A stretch of 38,208 nucleotides of DNA from Bacteroidota bacterium (GTDB taxonomy: Bacteria; Bacteroidota; Bacteroidia; Sphingobacteriales; Sphingobacteriaceae), in the NCBI GenBank assembly GCA_013288235.1, contig JABDCF010000005.1, positions 1-38,208 on the forward strand, given 5' to 3'. Below, piece after piece: positions 26,844 through 35,929 of this stretch. Positions within the stretch are counted from its first letter, which is position 1, and every line of letters begins with the position of its first letter. The notes below the pieces were generated by a model. The model was not told the DNA's origin, searched no databases, and worked only from the letters and a program-made list of their open reading frames with translations. Made by a program: the position numbers and the translations under genes.

Positions 26844-27814
26844 TATGTTATCGGACAAATTTTAGTTTCACCTTCTATTATATCATTATATTTTTTCAAC
26901 AGGGCATCAATAAATGGCACGTGAGATGCACATGCTTCGTCATAGGTTGGCAGTAAACATGATCCTTTTGAGAAAAGATCATCCGCCAGCCTCGCTGTTA
27001 ACGAACTTTGGTATTCAACTTTCAAAGGTTGTTTATTATCAGCTGTTTCCGAACCTATTTTCTGATAAAATAACGAGGCATTGGCTGCTTCTTCTATATG
27101 CCAGCTTTCATCAGCGGTGCTTATTAATACGCTCAAAAGTTTTGATTCACCTTTGAATGATGAAACTGAAAAAAATGACCCGTTTTCCAGTGTGCCTTTT
27201 ATTGTACCCGTAAATTCCATGTACCCGGGGCGTTTGCTTTCAATTAATTCATCGTCAATCCAATCGGAGCTTATATTCTTTACAGTTGATCCGCCTAAAT
27301 AAGTGCAAAGATCAATAAAGTGCAGCCCATTACAGCCCAGGCCCCAGTTTGCACCAATAACATGCATTTTTATTGCCCCCTTGCCAGTAAGTTGCCGTTT
27401 AATTTCCTGATAGTGGCCAAACATCCGCCTTGCGTGATTTACCCATGTGGGTACTGAACTTTGTTTGATAATTTCAGACACCTCATTATAGGATGCCAGA
27501 TCCTGGAACAACACTTTTTCAAGAATGAGATACGCGACCTTAAACTCTGCGAGCAATTTGGTTACTATTTGTTTTCGCACATTGGCGCCTGTAGCAACGA
27601 TCACCAGGTCAAAAGAAGACGGCAGACCTTCCCAACCGGTTACATAATGAACAACATGCTCACCCGGAACTTCATTGGCACGACTTTTAGCTATCTCCAA
27701 TGATTGCTCCGAAGGATCGAGTACATACACCTGCTGGCCTGTCTTCGCGTTAAGCAAGCCTTGTAAATGCCTGCTCCCTAATTGTCCCGCTCCTATTATC
27801 AAATTAGTTTTCAT
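26843..27814 (-). CDS. Gfo/Idh/MocA-family oxidoreductase, first of a pair (PtmF-like by context)
   Basis: A protein of 323 aa. The Rossmann motif NLIIGAGQLGSRHLQGLL opens the protein, LILEKVLFQ replaces the usual EKP (Pro absent), NHARRMFGHYQ stands at the YNRR position, and NGLHFIDLCTYLGG carries the His-Asp pair. It is only weakly similar to its downstream neighbour, so the two are not a recent duplication. Campylobacter legionaminic loci also carry a Gfo/Idh protein (PtmF) near ptmE and legF, which makes a role in the precursor pathway plausible, but the sequence does not prove it. It starts 13 bases after the flippase stop. Confidence 0.8.
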   Translation of the reverse strand: MKTNLIIGAGQLGSRHLQGLLNAKTGQQVYVLDPSEQSLEIAKSRANEVPGEHVVHYVTGWEGLPSSFDLVIVATGANVRKQIVTKLLAEFKVAYLILEKVLFQDLASYNEVSEIIKQSSVPTWVNHARRMFGHYQEIKRQLTGKGAIKMHVIGANWGLGCNGLHFIDLCTYLGGSTVKNISSDWIDDELIESKRPGYMEFTGTIKGTLENGSFFSVSSFKGESKLLSVLISTADESWHIEEAANASLFYQKIGSETADNKQPLKVEYQSSLTARLADDLFSKGSCLLPTYDEACASHVPFIDALLKKYNDIIEGETKICPIT

Positions 27815-27827
27815 TTTTATTGATTAT

Positions 27828-29090
27828 TTACAAGGCATTCTCGGTTATCAATTTATCTTTTGCCGAGGCCACAAAAAAATTGGCCCGGTTAAATAACAAG
27901 TAAAGCCCATTTGCGATCAGGATCATAGAAAACTGGAGTATCAATGTTATGATCACTATTTGTTCAGTTTTTAAGCCTGAGAACTTGTAAAGTACAAGCA
28001 GAACTAAACCTGTTACCAGGATCACCATAAACCACCATTTTAAAAAATTAACTTCCCTGTTAAGCGCAATCGATATGGTGCCCGCTATACTTATACCTAA
28101 AATGTTGATCTTTAATAAAAACTGGTAAGCTAAAAAATGCGTCAGTGCTTTATATGCCGGGAAATATTTCAGAATAGCGATATTTAACAATGGGCTCACC
28201 ATAACCAGCAATACCGATATCAGCAAAATAAAGCCTGCGCCGTACTTTAATATCTGCATCCTGTAAACCGAGCTCAGGCTTGCCCGCTTTAATAATATAG
28301 GCGAGTAGTAAAACAAAACGGTTACAAAAAACAGGTAAATGGTGCTGGCAATATTATCGGCCAGTTGGTAGTTGCCCTTTAAAGGTTTATTGTCCGAAAA
28401 AAAGTTCAGCAAAAACCTGTCATAAGTTAAAAAGTAGGTACTAACTATCCCCATCAGCGTCATTTTTATGCCCGATTTTATTTGAGGCTTTATGGTACTC
28501 GCAATATGCCGGAGATCTTCTTTATTAAACTTCAGCCGCAGCATTTTCAGTATGGGATAAGCCTGCACCCCATTGATAAAATTTGAGACAAACAACGATA
28601 ACAGCCAGTATAAAAAAAACTGTTTTATGTCGGTGGCTAAAAAAAACACACAAACGAAATAAATGACAGAGAAAACCAGGTTGGATATATTGATACCAAG
28701 TATCTTATCCTCTAACCGTAACAGGGTTTGAAAAATACTTTGAAAATATATCATGGATGATATTACCGACACCACCCATAATTGGCCGGGCAAAATTATG
28801 ATGCCGGTTAAAAAAGCGATGAACGAAATTAAACAAATGTAATAAAGCGTGTTCTTAACATAGGTTTGTTTAACCTCAAAACCACTATCCACAACATAGG
28901 CCTTTATCAGCGCCTGGTTTAAGCCCATCATCAGGTATTGTGAGTAGGTTAAAAATATGAACCCAGGGATTGTTTTGCTGTATTCTGCCGGTCCTACTTT
29001 TTTAGCAATAACAATATAGGAAAGCGCAATTATCCCGTACTCAAGATACCGTAACGCCGAAAAAAGCAAAGATTTTCTGATATGTCCCAT
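27828..29090 (-). CDS. Wzx-like polysaccharide flippase
   Basis: A protein of 420 aa with about twelve hydrophobic segments and the N-terminal look of the polysaccharide-transport/MATE-like superfamily (YLEYGIIALSYIVIAKKVGPAEY, here given as ALSYIVIAKKVGPAEYS). It would move the undecaprenyl-linked repeat unit across the inner membrane for Wzy. A leader of 125 bases without a gene separates it from legF, the widest gap within the upstream half of the locus; no promoter match was seen in it. As usual for Wzx, the call rests on topology and context. Confidence 0.82.
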   Translation of the reverse strand: MGHIRKSLLFSALRYLEYGIIALSYIVIAKKVGPAEYSKTIPGFIFLTYSQYLMMGLNQALIKAYVVDSGFEVKQTYVKNTLYYICLISFIAFLTGIIILPGQLWVVSVISSMIYFQSIFQTLLRLEDKILGINISNLVFSVIYFVCVFFLATDIKQFFLYWLLSLFVSNFINGVQAYPILKMLRLKFNKEDLRHIASTIKPQIKSGIKMTLMGIVSTYFLTYDRFLLNFFSDNKPLKGNYQLADNIASTIYLFFVTVLFYYSPILLKRASLSSVYRMQILKYGAGFILLISVLLVMVSPLLNIAILKYFPAYKALTHFLAYQFLLKINILGISIAGTISIALNREVNFLKWWFMVILVTGLVLLVLYKFSGLKTEQIVIITLILQFSMILIANGLYLLFNRANFFVASAKDKLITENAL

Positions 29091-29215
29091 CTTTAGCTGA
29101 TAAAAAAAGATGAAAAATATGTAGTTAGTTCGTTATTATTAATTGCGTTACTCTTTGGGTGCATAGGCAGTTCTGTGTCGATTATTTAATTTTTATTTGC
29201 TAATTAAAAATGGTC

Positions 29216-29896
29216 TTAAAAGGCTAAAATATACTCGGCAATAATCCAATCCATCATCGTATCAATATCTACGCTCCGCTCTGCCGGCATTACCATTTTT
29301 TTAATATTACTTAAACCATGCAAGCCTGATTTTTTTAAGGAAGAAACCTTCACAAGGTACATGGAGCCATTGTAAGCAAACACCGGCGGGCACTCTTGTC
29401 GTGTACTAAAATCCGCCTTTTTGCTTTTTTGAAGGTACCCTTCGGGGTTTTCTTCAAACATACTAAAGTAAGGGTTTTCCTTTACGTTTTTAACCGATAC
29501 AGCCATCTCGCAGTCGTCGGTAAACTGTTCTTTTAACCTGTCGAAGTCCTCCATTGTCCTGAACGGCGAGGTTGGTTGCAGTAAAAGCATCGCATCAAAA
29601 AATTCACCTTTCGCTTCATAACAATTCAGCGCATGCATAATTACATCGTTGGATGATGCACTGTCCGAAGCCAATTCTTCCGGCCTTTTAAAGGGAAGAT
29701 CCAAACCATAATCAGCGGTTATTTTCAATACGTCATCGTCATTTGAAGAAATACAAATAACGTCATCTGCTCCCTTAACTGCCAAAGCAAATTCTATAGA
29801 ATATGCTATTAATGGTTTACCGCCCAAAAGCTTCGTGTTTTTACCCGGCAACCCTTTTGATCCTGCCCTGGCCGGGATGATAATTAAAGTCCTCAT
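29216..29896 (-). CDS. legF: CMP-legionaminate synthase-like cytidylyltransferase
   Basis: A protein of 226 aa, which activates the nonulosonate with CTP to the CMP-sugar. The signature IIPARAGSKGLPGKN begins the protein. LLLQPTSPFRTMEDF is the second conserved block, and RQECPPVFAYNGSMYLV plus DIDTMMDW complete the NeuA/LegF/PseF pattern. Length is normal for the family. The LegF reading over NeuA or PseF comes from the legB-legC-ptmE neighbours. It overlaps ptmE by 4 bases. Confidence 0.87.
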   Translation of the reverse strand: MRTLIIIPARAGSKGLPGKNTKLLGGKPLIAYSIEFALAVKGADDVICISSNDDDVLKITADYGLDLPFKRPEELASDSASSNDVIMHALNCYEAKGEFFDAMLLLQPTSPFRTMEDFDRLKEQFTDDCEMAVSVKNVKENPYFSMFEENPEGYLQKSKKADFSTRQECPPVFAYNGSMYLVKVSSLKKSGLHGLSNIKKMVMPAERSVDIDTMMDWIIAEYILAF

Positions 29897-30951
29897 AAAA
29901 AATTAATATGCTTTATATCTACCTGGGCCTTCATAAAATCCTGGTGCTTGCCTATATCTAACCAGTAGCCTAATATTGGATAGTGTACCAGGTTGCAGTT
30001 TTCTTCAAGTATTACCTTATCCATCAGGTCGGTAGCATTATAAAAAGTACCTTTTTCGCAATGTTTTTTTAATTCAAATTTCAATATATAAATGCCACCA
30101 TTTGAATAGTAGGTATAAGTAGGTTTCTCTATAAATGATGCTACCTCCTTATCTTTTGTTTGCAAAACGGCATAAGGCACATCTACAATGTAAGGAATGC
30201 TGGCCAGCGCCATAGTTGCTTCTTCCTGCTTGTAGAAGTTATAAAACTCCTCGAAATCGATGTTTGTCAGCAAGTCCGAGTTCATCACAAGGATATCCTC
30301 CTGGTCTATTTTATCTATCAGTGAAATTGCACCTATTGTCCCCAACGGCTCATTTTCTTCGATATAGGAGATACGCACTTCTTTTGACGATCCATCGCCA
30401 AAATAGTCCATAATTTGTTCTTTCAGATACTTTACACTTATGTAAAACTCTGTGATGCCGTAAGCGATCAGGCGGTCGATGTTATGTTCAATAATGGGCT
30501 TATCGCCTATTTTCAACATTGGCTTTGGCACCTGGTCGGTAAAAGGTTTTAAGCGCTCGCCCCTGCCACCGGCCATAATTAATGCTGCCAGGGGCAAAAC
30601 GGTTTTTGTTTTTTTTAAGTCGATGATCTGTAAAAGCTTAAAATCATCATCAACCAATGGCACTAAGGTAATGCCTGCTTTGCGGTAGGTTTTGATCAAC
30701 TCAACACTATCAGCGCCTTCGGTAAGGTATTTAAACTTCGTATTCATGAACGCGCCCACGGGTTGGGAAATTTCGAGGCCGTTTAGCAGGCCCCTGCGGA
30801 TATCACCGTCAGTAATGGAGCCCATCATCGTATCGTTTTCATCAATTACGAATATGGTCCGACTGGCATTTATAGATAATTCATCCAAAGCCTTAAGCGC
30901 TGCCCGCGCCGGCTTATCAATGTGAATTATGTGTTCCTCGTGCCTGATCAT
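29893..30951 (-). CDS. ptmE: PtmE-like sugar-1-phosphate nucleotidyltransferase with N-terminal CBS pair
   Basis: A protein of 352 aa. Residues about 1-115 are two CBS-type repeats (RTIFVIDENDTMMGSITDGDIRRG, given here as TIFVIDENDTMMGSITDGD). The nucleotidyltransferase begins near 120 with LAALIMAGGRGERLKPFT and continues with PKPMLKIGDKPIIEH, EENEPLGTIGAI and VMNSDLLTNIDF. In Campylobacter, PtmE makes GDP-glucosamine, the entry to the GDP-sugar legionaminic pathway, and has this same CBS-NTase build. Its presence points to GDP- rather than UDP-linked intermediates. It lies 35 bases after legG. Confidence 0.85.
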   Translation of the reverse strand: MIRHEEHIIHIDKPARAALKALDELSINASRTIFVIDENDTMMGSITDGDIRRGLLNGLEISQPVGAFMNTKFKYLTEGADSVELIKTYRKAGITLVPLVDDDFKLLQIIDLKKTKTVLPLAALIMAGGRGERLKPFTDQVPKPMLKIGDKPIIEHNIDRLIAYGITEFYISVKYLKEQIMDYFGDGSSKEVRISYIEENEPLGTIGAISLIDKIDQEDILVMNSDLLTNIDFEEFYNFYKQEEATMALASIPYIVDVPYAVLQTKDKEVASFIEKPTYTYYSNGGIYILKFELKKHCEKGTFYNATDLMDKVILEENCNLVHYPILGYWLDIGKHQDFMKAQVDIKHINFL

Positions 30952-30986
30952 TTTATAAATAATTTGAAAACCTTAATACCCGTTAT

Positions 30987-32153
30987 TTAAAAACTGATGT
31001 CATAAAATTCCTTTTTCAGCAAATTATCCAAAGGCGTACTTTTTATCACACCGATAATATCCTCGGATGCATTTTTACTGCCGTAAGGGTTTTCCACCTG
31101 TTTTAAACTTTCCCTGAATGATGAACTTAACGCTTTATCAATTGCATTTTTAATTTCAGCCAATTCCGGCCCGCAATCAATTACGCTTGCCGCTCTTATC
31201 CGGCCGCGCTGCCTGTCGCCGATATTTATGGTTGGAGTTTTAAATGATGGTACTTCAATAAGCCCGCTGGATGAATTGCCAACAACCACATCCATAAACT
31301 GTAAAGCCGATAGGTAGCGTAACTGTCCCAGCGATGTAAATGCTATTGATTTATCGCTATGCCCGGCAACGTACTTATCAATTAGCTGGTTAATTATCCT
31401 CCCGTCAGTATCGGCGTTTGCTTTTGTAAAAATAATAGCCGTATCCTTCAGTTCATCTATCGCGCCGAGCAATGCGGTAAATTGTTTTTCGGCCGTAGCA
31501 TTTTCCAGTGTAACAGGATGAAATGTTACTAAAATATTCTGTTTATTAAGCTTAAATCCGATGCTTTCTTCAAAAGCTTCACGCGATAACAACTTTAACT
31601 TATTTATGTTTTCTATTCCAAGCGCGCCAACATTGTAAACCGTTCCCGGTTGTTCACCTAACTGGATGATCCTTTGCCTGTATTCTTCAGTAGAAGTAAA
31701 ATGCAGGTGCGACATTTTGGTTATCGAATGCCGGATTGGCTCGTCAAAAGCCCCCTGTGTGGTTTCGCCGCCATGGCAATGCGCTATAGGTATACGGGCA
31801 ACCATCGCCGCCGTTGCCGCCGCAAAAATCTCGAACCTGTCACCTAATAATAGCACAAGATCAGGGGTTAACTCCTGGTAGGCTTCCGCGAACCCGATCA
31901 TCCCCAAACCCATGCTTTTTGATATTCCTGCGGGGCTATCTGAAGACAGTAGAATTTCTATTTTTTTGGTAATATGGAAGCCGTCCGCCTCAATTTGCCT
32001 ATAGGTCAGGCCAAATTCTGGTGATAAGTGCATGCCGGTGACTAAAAGCTGTAGTTCTATTTCCGGGTCGTTTTGCAAGCCGTAAATTGTCCAGTACAAC
32101 AGCCCATATTCGGCCCTTGTACCGGTAACTACACACACTTTCCTTTTTCCCAT
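30987..32153 (-). CDS. legG: Hydrolysing NDP-sugar 2-epimerase (NeuC/LegG)
   Basis: A protein of 388 aa. It hydrolyses the NDP-2,4-diacetamido-2,4,6-trideoxy sugar with inversion at C2 to free 2,4-diacetamido-trideoxymannose. Seen are VCVVTGTRAEYGLLY at the N-terminus, LLLGDRFEIFAAA, IAHCHGGETTQGAFDEPIRH and VVGNSSSGLIEVPSF, all typical of NeuC-type enzymes and different from the WecB motifs elsewhere in the window. Its ATG overlaps the legI stop as TAATG. The LegG name relies on context; sequence alone would allow NeuC. Confidence 0.87.
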   Translation of the reverse strand: MGKRKVCVVTGTRAEYGLLYWTIYGLQNDPEIELQLLVTGMHLSPEFGLTYRQIEADGFHITKKIEILLSSDSPAGISKSMGLGMIGFAEAYQELTPDLVLLLGDRFEIFAAATAAMVARIPIAHCHGGETTQGAFDEPIRHSITKMSHLHFTSTEEYRQRIIQLGEQPGTVYNVGALGIENINKLKLLSREAFEESIGFKLNKQNILVTFHPVTLENATAEKQFTALLGAIDELKDTAIIFTKANADTDGRIINQLIDKYVAGHSDKSIAFTSLGQLRYLSALQFMDVVVGNSSSGLIEVPSFKTPTINIGDRQRGRIRAASVIDCGPELAEIKNAIDKALSSSFRESLKQVENPYGSKNASEDIIGVIKSTPLDNLLKKEFYDISF

Positions 32154-33160
32154 TATAACGAAATTATTTCATCACTTTTAAAGTCCCTTGCAGCGGTTTT
32201 TCCAATCACACCGTCCCAATTCATCGGGCTGATGCCGGTGCCGGGCCGTTTAACTGTTAAATTCTCCTCTGAAAAAACCTCACCTTTAACTATATCCCTG
32301 CCTGCAACAATACTTTTCCTTACAATTTCAATATTCTTTTTTTCGGACTCAGATGGTATTTTAAAGCCTTCGCCCAATGCCATGTCAATGTTCCTTATAC
32401 TCTTTACCATCTCCTTTAACTCACCAGGCTCCAATGAGGCCGGATGATCGGGGCCTTCCATAGTGCGGTCAAGGGTAAAATGTTTTTCGATGATGGTAGC
32501 CCCCAACGCTACCGCGGCAACTGGTACTTCGATGCCCATGGTATGATCGGAGTAGCCGATCTCAATGCCCAGCTCCTCTTTTATATTCAGCATCGCTTTC
32601 AAATTCACATCCTTCATCGGGGTGGGGTATTCGGTATTGCAATGCAAAACGGTTATATTTTCTTTTTTTGCGCCTGCGGCTATTAATGCATTAACTGCAT
32701 TTTTAACATCGTCCATGGTACACATCCCTGTCGACATGATCAATTGGGGGAATGCCTGTGCCATATGCCGCAAATAAGGAAGGTTGGTGATTTCGCCTGA
32801 AGGTATTTTACCGATAACCACACCCAGGCTTTTCAGGAAAACGATGCTATCCTGGTCAAATGGGGTTGATAAAAACTTAATGTCCACTTCTTTACAATGG
32901 CGTAAAATTTCATCATGCATGTGCTCGGTAAGTTCCAACTTTTTGAGCATGTTGTATTGCGAGTTATCTCCGTCGTTAAGGTTGGCCTTTTGATAATCGG
33001 CTTTCTGTACTGTTTTATTTACCAGTTTGTCTGCCTTAAAAGTTTGGAATTTAACATAATCGGCATCCGCTGCCTTTGCTGCATCTATCAATTTAAAAGC
33101 ATTTTCAATGCTGCCATTATGGTTTACCCCGGCTTCTGCAATTATCAATGTCCTTTTCAT
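32153..33160 (-). CDS. legI: N,N'-diacetyllegionaminate synthase (NeuB/LegI)
   Basis: A protein of 335 aa, which condenses the six-carbon sugar with phosphoenolpyruvate to the nine-carbon acid. The TIM barrel starts LIIAEAGVNHNGS, then DYVKFQTFKADKL, FLSTPFDQDSI, KIPSGEITNLPYL, HCNTEYPTP, GYSDHTMGIEVP and IIEKHFTLDRTMEGPDH. A C-terminal SAF (antifreeze-like) domain follows (AGRDIVKGEVFSEENL, RPGTGISP). All active-site blocks of the NeuB family are intact. It overlaps the acetyltransferase gene by 4 bases and legG by 1. Confidence 0.92.
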   Translation of the reverse strand: MKRTLIIAEAGVNHNGSIENAFKLIDAAKAADADYVKFQTFKADKLVNKTVQKADYQKANLNDGDNSQYNMLKKLELTEHMHDEILRHCKEVDIKFLSTPFDQDSIVFLKSLGVVIGKIPSGEITNLPYLRHMAQAFPQLIMSTGMCTMDDVKNAVNALIAAGAKKENITVLHCNTEYPTPMKDVNLKAMLNIKEELGIEIGYSDHTMGIEVPVAAVALGATIIEKHFTLDRTMEGPDHPASLEPGELKEMVKSIRNIDMALGEGFKIPSESEKKNIEIVRKSIVAGRDIVKGEVFSEENLTVKRPGTGISPMNWDGVIGKTAARDFKSDEIISL

Positions 33161-33798
33161 AAGCCCATCCTTTTAACCGGTACACCTGCATAAGTGCCCG
33201 ATTCCTCTATATTTTTTATTACCAAACTGCCTGCGCCAATAACAACGTTATCGGCTATGCTTATACCATTTATTATTACTGTACCACTACCAATAAAGCA
33301 ATCATCTCCTAAATTAACATTTCCATTCAATATGGCACCGGTTGAAATATGATTGTTGCTGCCAACTTGGGCATCATGTTCAATAATGGATGCTGTATTT
33401 ATGATATTATTTTCACCAATGTGCGCGCCGGCATTTACTAAGCAATTATGATGAATAATTGTACCTGCCCCAACAACTGCAAATTTAGACACTGTGGCTT
33501 TTGGCGAAATTATAGTAGCAATTTTGGCGTTCTTTAACTTCAAAGTACTGAATATCTTTTTACGAATTGCTGCGGATTTTATCTGCCCGACAGTAACTAA
33601 AAAATAATTATCTAAAGCTATTAATTTATCAATCTCCTCGTCAGTCCCGATAACAGGATAGTCTAATACCAACGGCCCTTTCCTAAAACTCTGATCTAAT
33701 ATACCCTTGATTTCCCAGGCACCTGTAGCCTCTATAACATCTATACAAGATTTACAGTGACCGCCGCCGCCTATCAGTATCAATGGTTTTTTAGTCAT
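33157..33798 (-). CDS. legH: NeuD/PglD-like sugar N-acetyltransferase (LegH role)
   Basis: A protein of 213 aa. The N-terminal part is a nucleotide-binding fold (LILIGGGGHCKSCIDVIE) that holds the amino sugar. The C-terminal part is a left-handed beta helix of hexapeptide repeats (FAVVGAGTIIHHNCLVNAGAHIG and on, given here as VVGAGTIIHHNCLV), with the catalytic-type His in IIEHDAQVGSNNHIS and the end YAGVPVKRMG. It should acetylate the 4-amino group made by LegC. Its start overlaps legC by 8 bases. Confidence 0.85.
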   Translation of the reverse strand: MTKKPLILIGGGGHCKSCIDVIEATGAWEIKGILDQSFRKGPLVLDYPVIGTDEEIDKLIALDNYFLVTVGQIKSAAIRKKIFSTLKLKNAKIATIISPKATVSKFAVVGAGTIIHHNCLVNAGAHIGENNIINTASIIEHDAQVGSNNHISTGAILNGNVNLGDDCFIGSGTVIINGISIADNVVIGAGSLVIKNIEESGTYAGVPVKRMGL

Positions 33799-34924
33799 AA
33801 AAATCCTTTATTTTACTGATAACCTCGGCGATCTCCTCGTCAGTTATATTGGACGAGCATGGCAAGCTGAGGCATTGACTATATATCCTTCCAGCTACAT
33901 CGCCCTCATTATAATAAATATCGCTTGAAAAAGCTGGCAGCTGATTCATAGGAACCCAAAACGGCCTTGTTTGTACACCGTGCCCATCCAGGTGTTTCAA
34001 TAATTCTTTTGACCTGTCAAAAACTGCCGTGTAAAGCCAGCAATTAGGATCTGTGTTTTCTGTCACAACTTGCGGTTTAAAACCTATCACGTTTTTTAAA
34101 CCCTCGTTATATAATTTGTTGATTTCTTTTTTTCGCGCTATGAAACCAGGCAATTGTTCCATTTGGGCAACGCCCATTGCTGCAAGTATATTTACCATGC
34201 GGTAGTTGTACCCTACCTCATCGTGATAATATTCTATACCCTCGGTTTTGGCTTGTGTGGTTAAATGTTTTGCTTTTTTGGCGAGGGCAAGGTCATTTGT
34301 CAGTATCATACCGCCGCCACCGGTGGTTATAATTTTGTTGCCGTTATAACTTAAACAGCCAAATATGCCAAATGATCCCGCAGGCTGGCCATTATAAGTT
34401 GAGCCCAATGATTCTGTGGCGTCTTCAACTACTTTAATGTGGTGTTTTTCTGCCAAAGGCACTAATTTACCCATATCAACCATGTTGCCCAAAACATGTA
34501 CAGGGACAATTACAGGTATTTTACGGCCGGTAGCTTTATGATAACATGCGCCGTCCTTATCAATACATTCCTGCTCTAAAAATTTTTGAAGCAGATCAAC
34601 ATTCAGTTCCCAGGTATCCTCATAAACATCCATCAAAACTGCATCAGCGCCCATGTACTTTATCACATTGGCAGGGGCAACAAATGTTATGTTGGGTAAA
34701 ATAACCAGGTCGCCTTGCTGTACACCGGCAAGTAATAAGCTTATATGCAGGGCCGAAGTACCGTTTGAAGTAGCTATGGCTTTCGCAACATTGCTAAACG
34801 AGGCAGAAACTTCCTCCATCTTATTTACATAACTGCCCACTGACGATACCCAATTGGTATCAAGGCAATCTTTTACATACTTCCATTCATTCCCGGAAAG
34901 ATTGGGTACTGATAACGGTATCAT
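33791..34924 (-). CDS. legC: PLP-dependent 4-aminotransferase LegC
   Basis: A protein of 377 aa of the DegT/DnrJ/EryC1 sugar aminotransferase family. It aminates the 4-keto sugar from LegB. Seen are TSNGTSALHISLLL, LPNITFVAPANVIKY, VEDATESLGSTY with the cofactor-binding Asp, and SYNGNKIITTGGGGM with the PLP Lys. GYNYRMVNILAAMG and GVQTRPFWVPMNQ follow as usual. It overlaps legB by 4 bases. Confidence 0.9.
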   Translation of the reverse strand: MIPLSVPNLSGNEWKYVKDCLDTNWVSSVGSYVNKMEEVSASFSNVAKAIATSNGTSALHISLLLAGVQQGDLVILPNITFVAPANVIKYMGADAVLMDVYEDTWELNVDLLQKFLEQECIDKDGACYHKATGRKIPVIVPVHVLGNMVDMGKLVPLAEKHHIKVVEDATESLGSTYNGQPAGSFGIFGCLSYNGNKIITTGGGGMILTNDLALAKKAKHLTTQAKTEGIEYYHDEVGYNYRMVNILAAMGVAQMEQLPGFIARKKEINKLYNEGLKNVIGFKPQVVTENTDPNCWLYTAVFDRSKELLKHLDGHGVQTRPFWVPMNQLPAFSSDIYYNEGDVAGRIYSQCLSLPCSSNITDEEIAEVISKIKDFYD

Positions 34925-35919
34925 ATATTGTAAATATCGGCTTTATATTGTTTCAAATTTTCAGGATTCCTAAACCATGCGATTGTTTCGGCAAGGCCTT
35001 GAGCCAGATCATATTTCTGTACCCAGTTGGTATGTTTTTTTATCTTTTCGTTTGATCCGTATAAACGGAACACTTCCGATTTTTCAGGCCGTATCCTTTC
35101 CTTATCAGTAACGATAGTAGCCCTTGGGTTAATTTGCCTGATAAGTTCGTTAGCGAGGTCACCTACCGAAATTTCCGATTGTGTAGCAATATTGCAATCA
35201 TGCCCTATCAACCCGTCAGATTTCGCGATCTCAACGAAGCCATTTGCGGTATCTTTAACATATAAAAGGTCGCGGGTTGGTATAACATCACCCAGCTTAA
35301 TTTCTTCTTTACCGTTTAATAATTGTGTTATTATGGTAGGAATTACTGCACGGGCAGATTGCCTTGGGCCGAATGTATTAAATGGCCTCACTATGGTTAG
35401 CGGCAGGTTAAAGCTCCGGTAAAATGACTCCGCAATGCAATCAGCACCAATTTTTGATGCTGAATATGGCGACTGCGGCTGACGCGGGTGTTTTTCATCA
35501 ATCGGTATATATTGGGCGGTGCCATATACTTCGGAAGTTGATGTAACCAAAACCCTTTCGATATTTAAATCTTTAGCAGCTTGCACAATATTTAACGTGC
35601 CTTTTACATTGGTATCGATATATGAATCGGGCGAATGATAACTGAACGGGATGGCAATAAGTGCAGCCAGGTGAAAAACAACATCAATATCTTTCATGGC
35701 GGTGCGCACTCCATTAGGATCCCGGATGTCACCTGTAAATACTTCTATTTTTGATAGTTGCCCCGGTGAAAATGAATCCATCCACCCCCAGCTATTAAAC
35801 GAATTATAATAGGCGAAAGCCTTAACACGGCACCCTTCCTGCAGCAACTGTTCCACCAAATGACTGCCTATAAAACCATCGGCGCCGGTTACCAATACTC
35901 TTTTATTTAGTAATTCCAT
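34921..35919 (-). CDS. legB: NDP-GlcNAc 4,6-dehydratase LegB
   Basis: A protein of 332 aa, an extended SDR enzyme and first committed step of the legionaminic pathway. The Rossmann motif VLVTGADGFIGSHLVE is followed by the LegB-typical FNSWGWMDS. TSTSEVYGTA has the catalytic Thr/Glu-type segment, SPYSASKIGAD is the YxxxK site, and RPFNTFGPRQSARAVIP is typical of dehydratases. There is no membrane part, unlike the WbpM-type dehydratase of the same locus, so the two serve different branches. It starts 10 bases after the dehydrogenase stop and leads a run of five overlapping genes. Confidence 0.92.
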   Translation of the reverse strand: MELLNKRVLVTGADGFIGSHLVEQLLQEGCRVKAFAYYNSFNSWGWMDSFSPGQLSKIEVFTGDIRDPNGVRTAMKDIDVVFHLAALIAIPFSYHSPDSYIDTNVKGTLNIVQAAKDLNIERVLVTSTSEVYGTAQYIPIDEKHPRQPQSPYSASKIGADCIAESFYRSFNLPLTIVRPFNTFGPRQSARAVIPTIITQLLNGKEEIKLGDVIPTRDLLYVKDTANGFVEIAKSDGLIGHDCNIATQSEISVGDLANELIRQINPRATIVTDKERIRPEKSEVFRLYGSNEKIKKHTNWVQKYDLAQGLAETIAWFRNPENLKQYKADIYNI

Positions 35920-35929
35920 AACTCAACTA

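Noticed and set aside
26844..26858. ATG at 26858 as the start of the second Gfo/Idh gene
   Set aside because: The ATG at 26843 is directly before the Rossmann motif and overlaps the upstream stop as TAATG, a coupling seen elsewhere in the locus.
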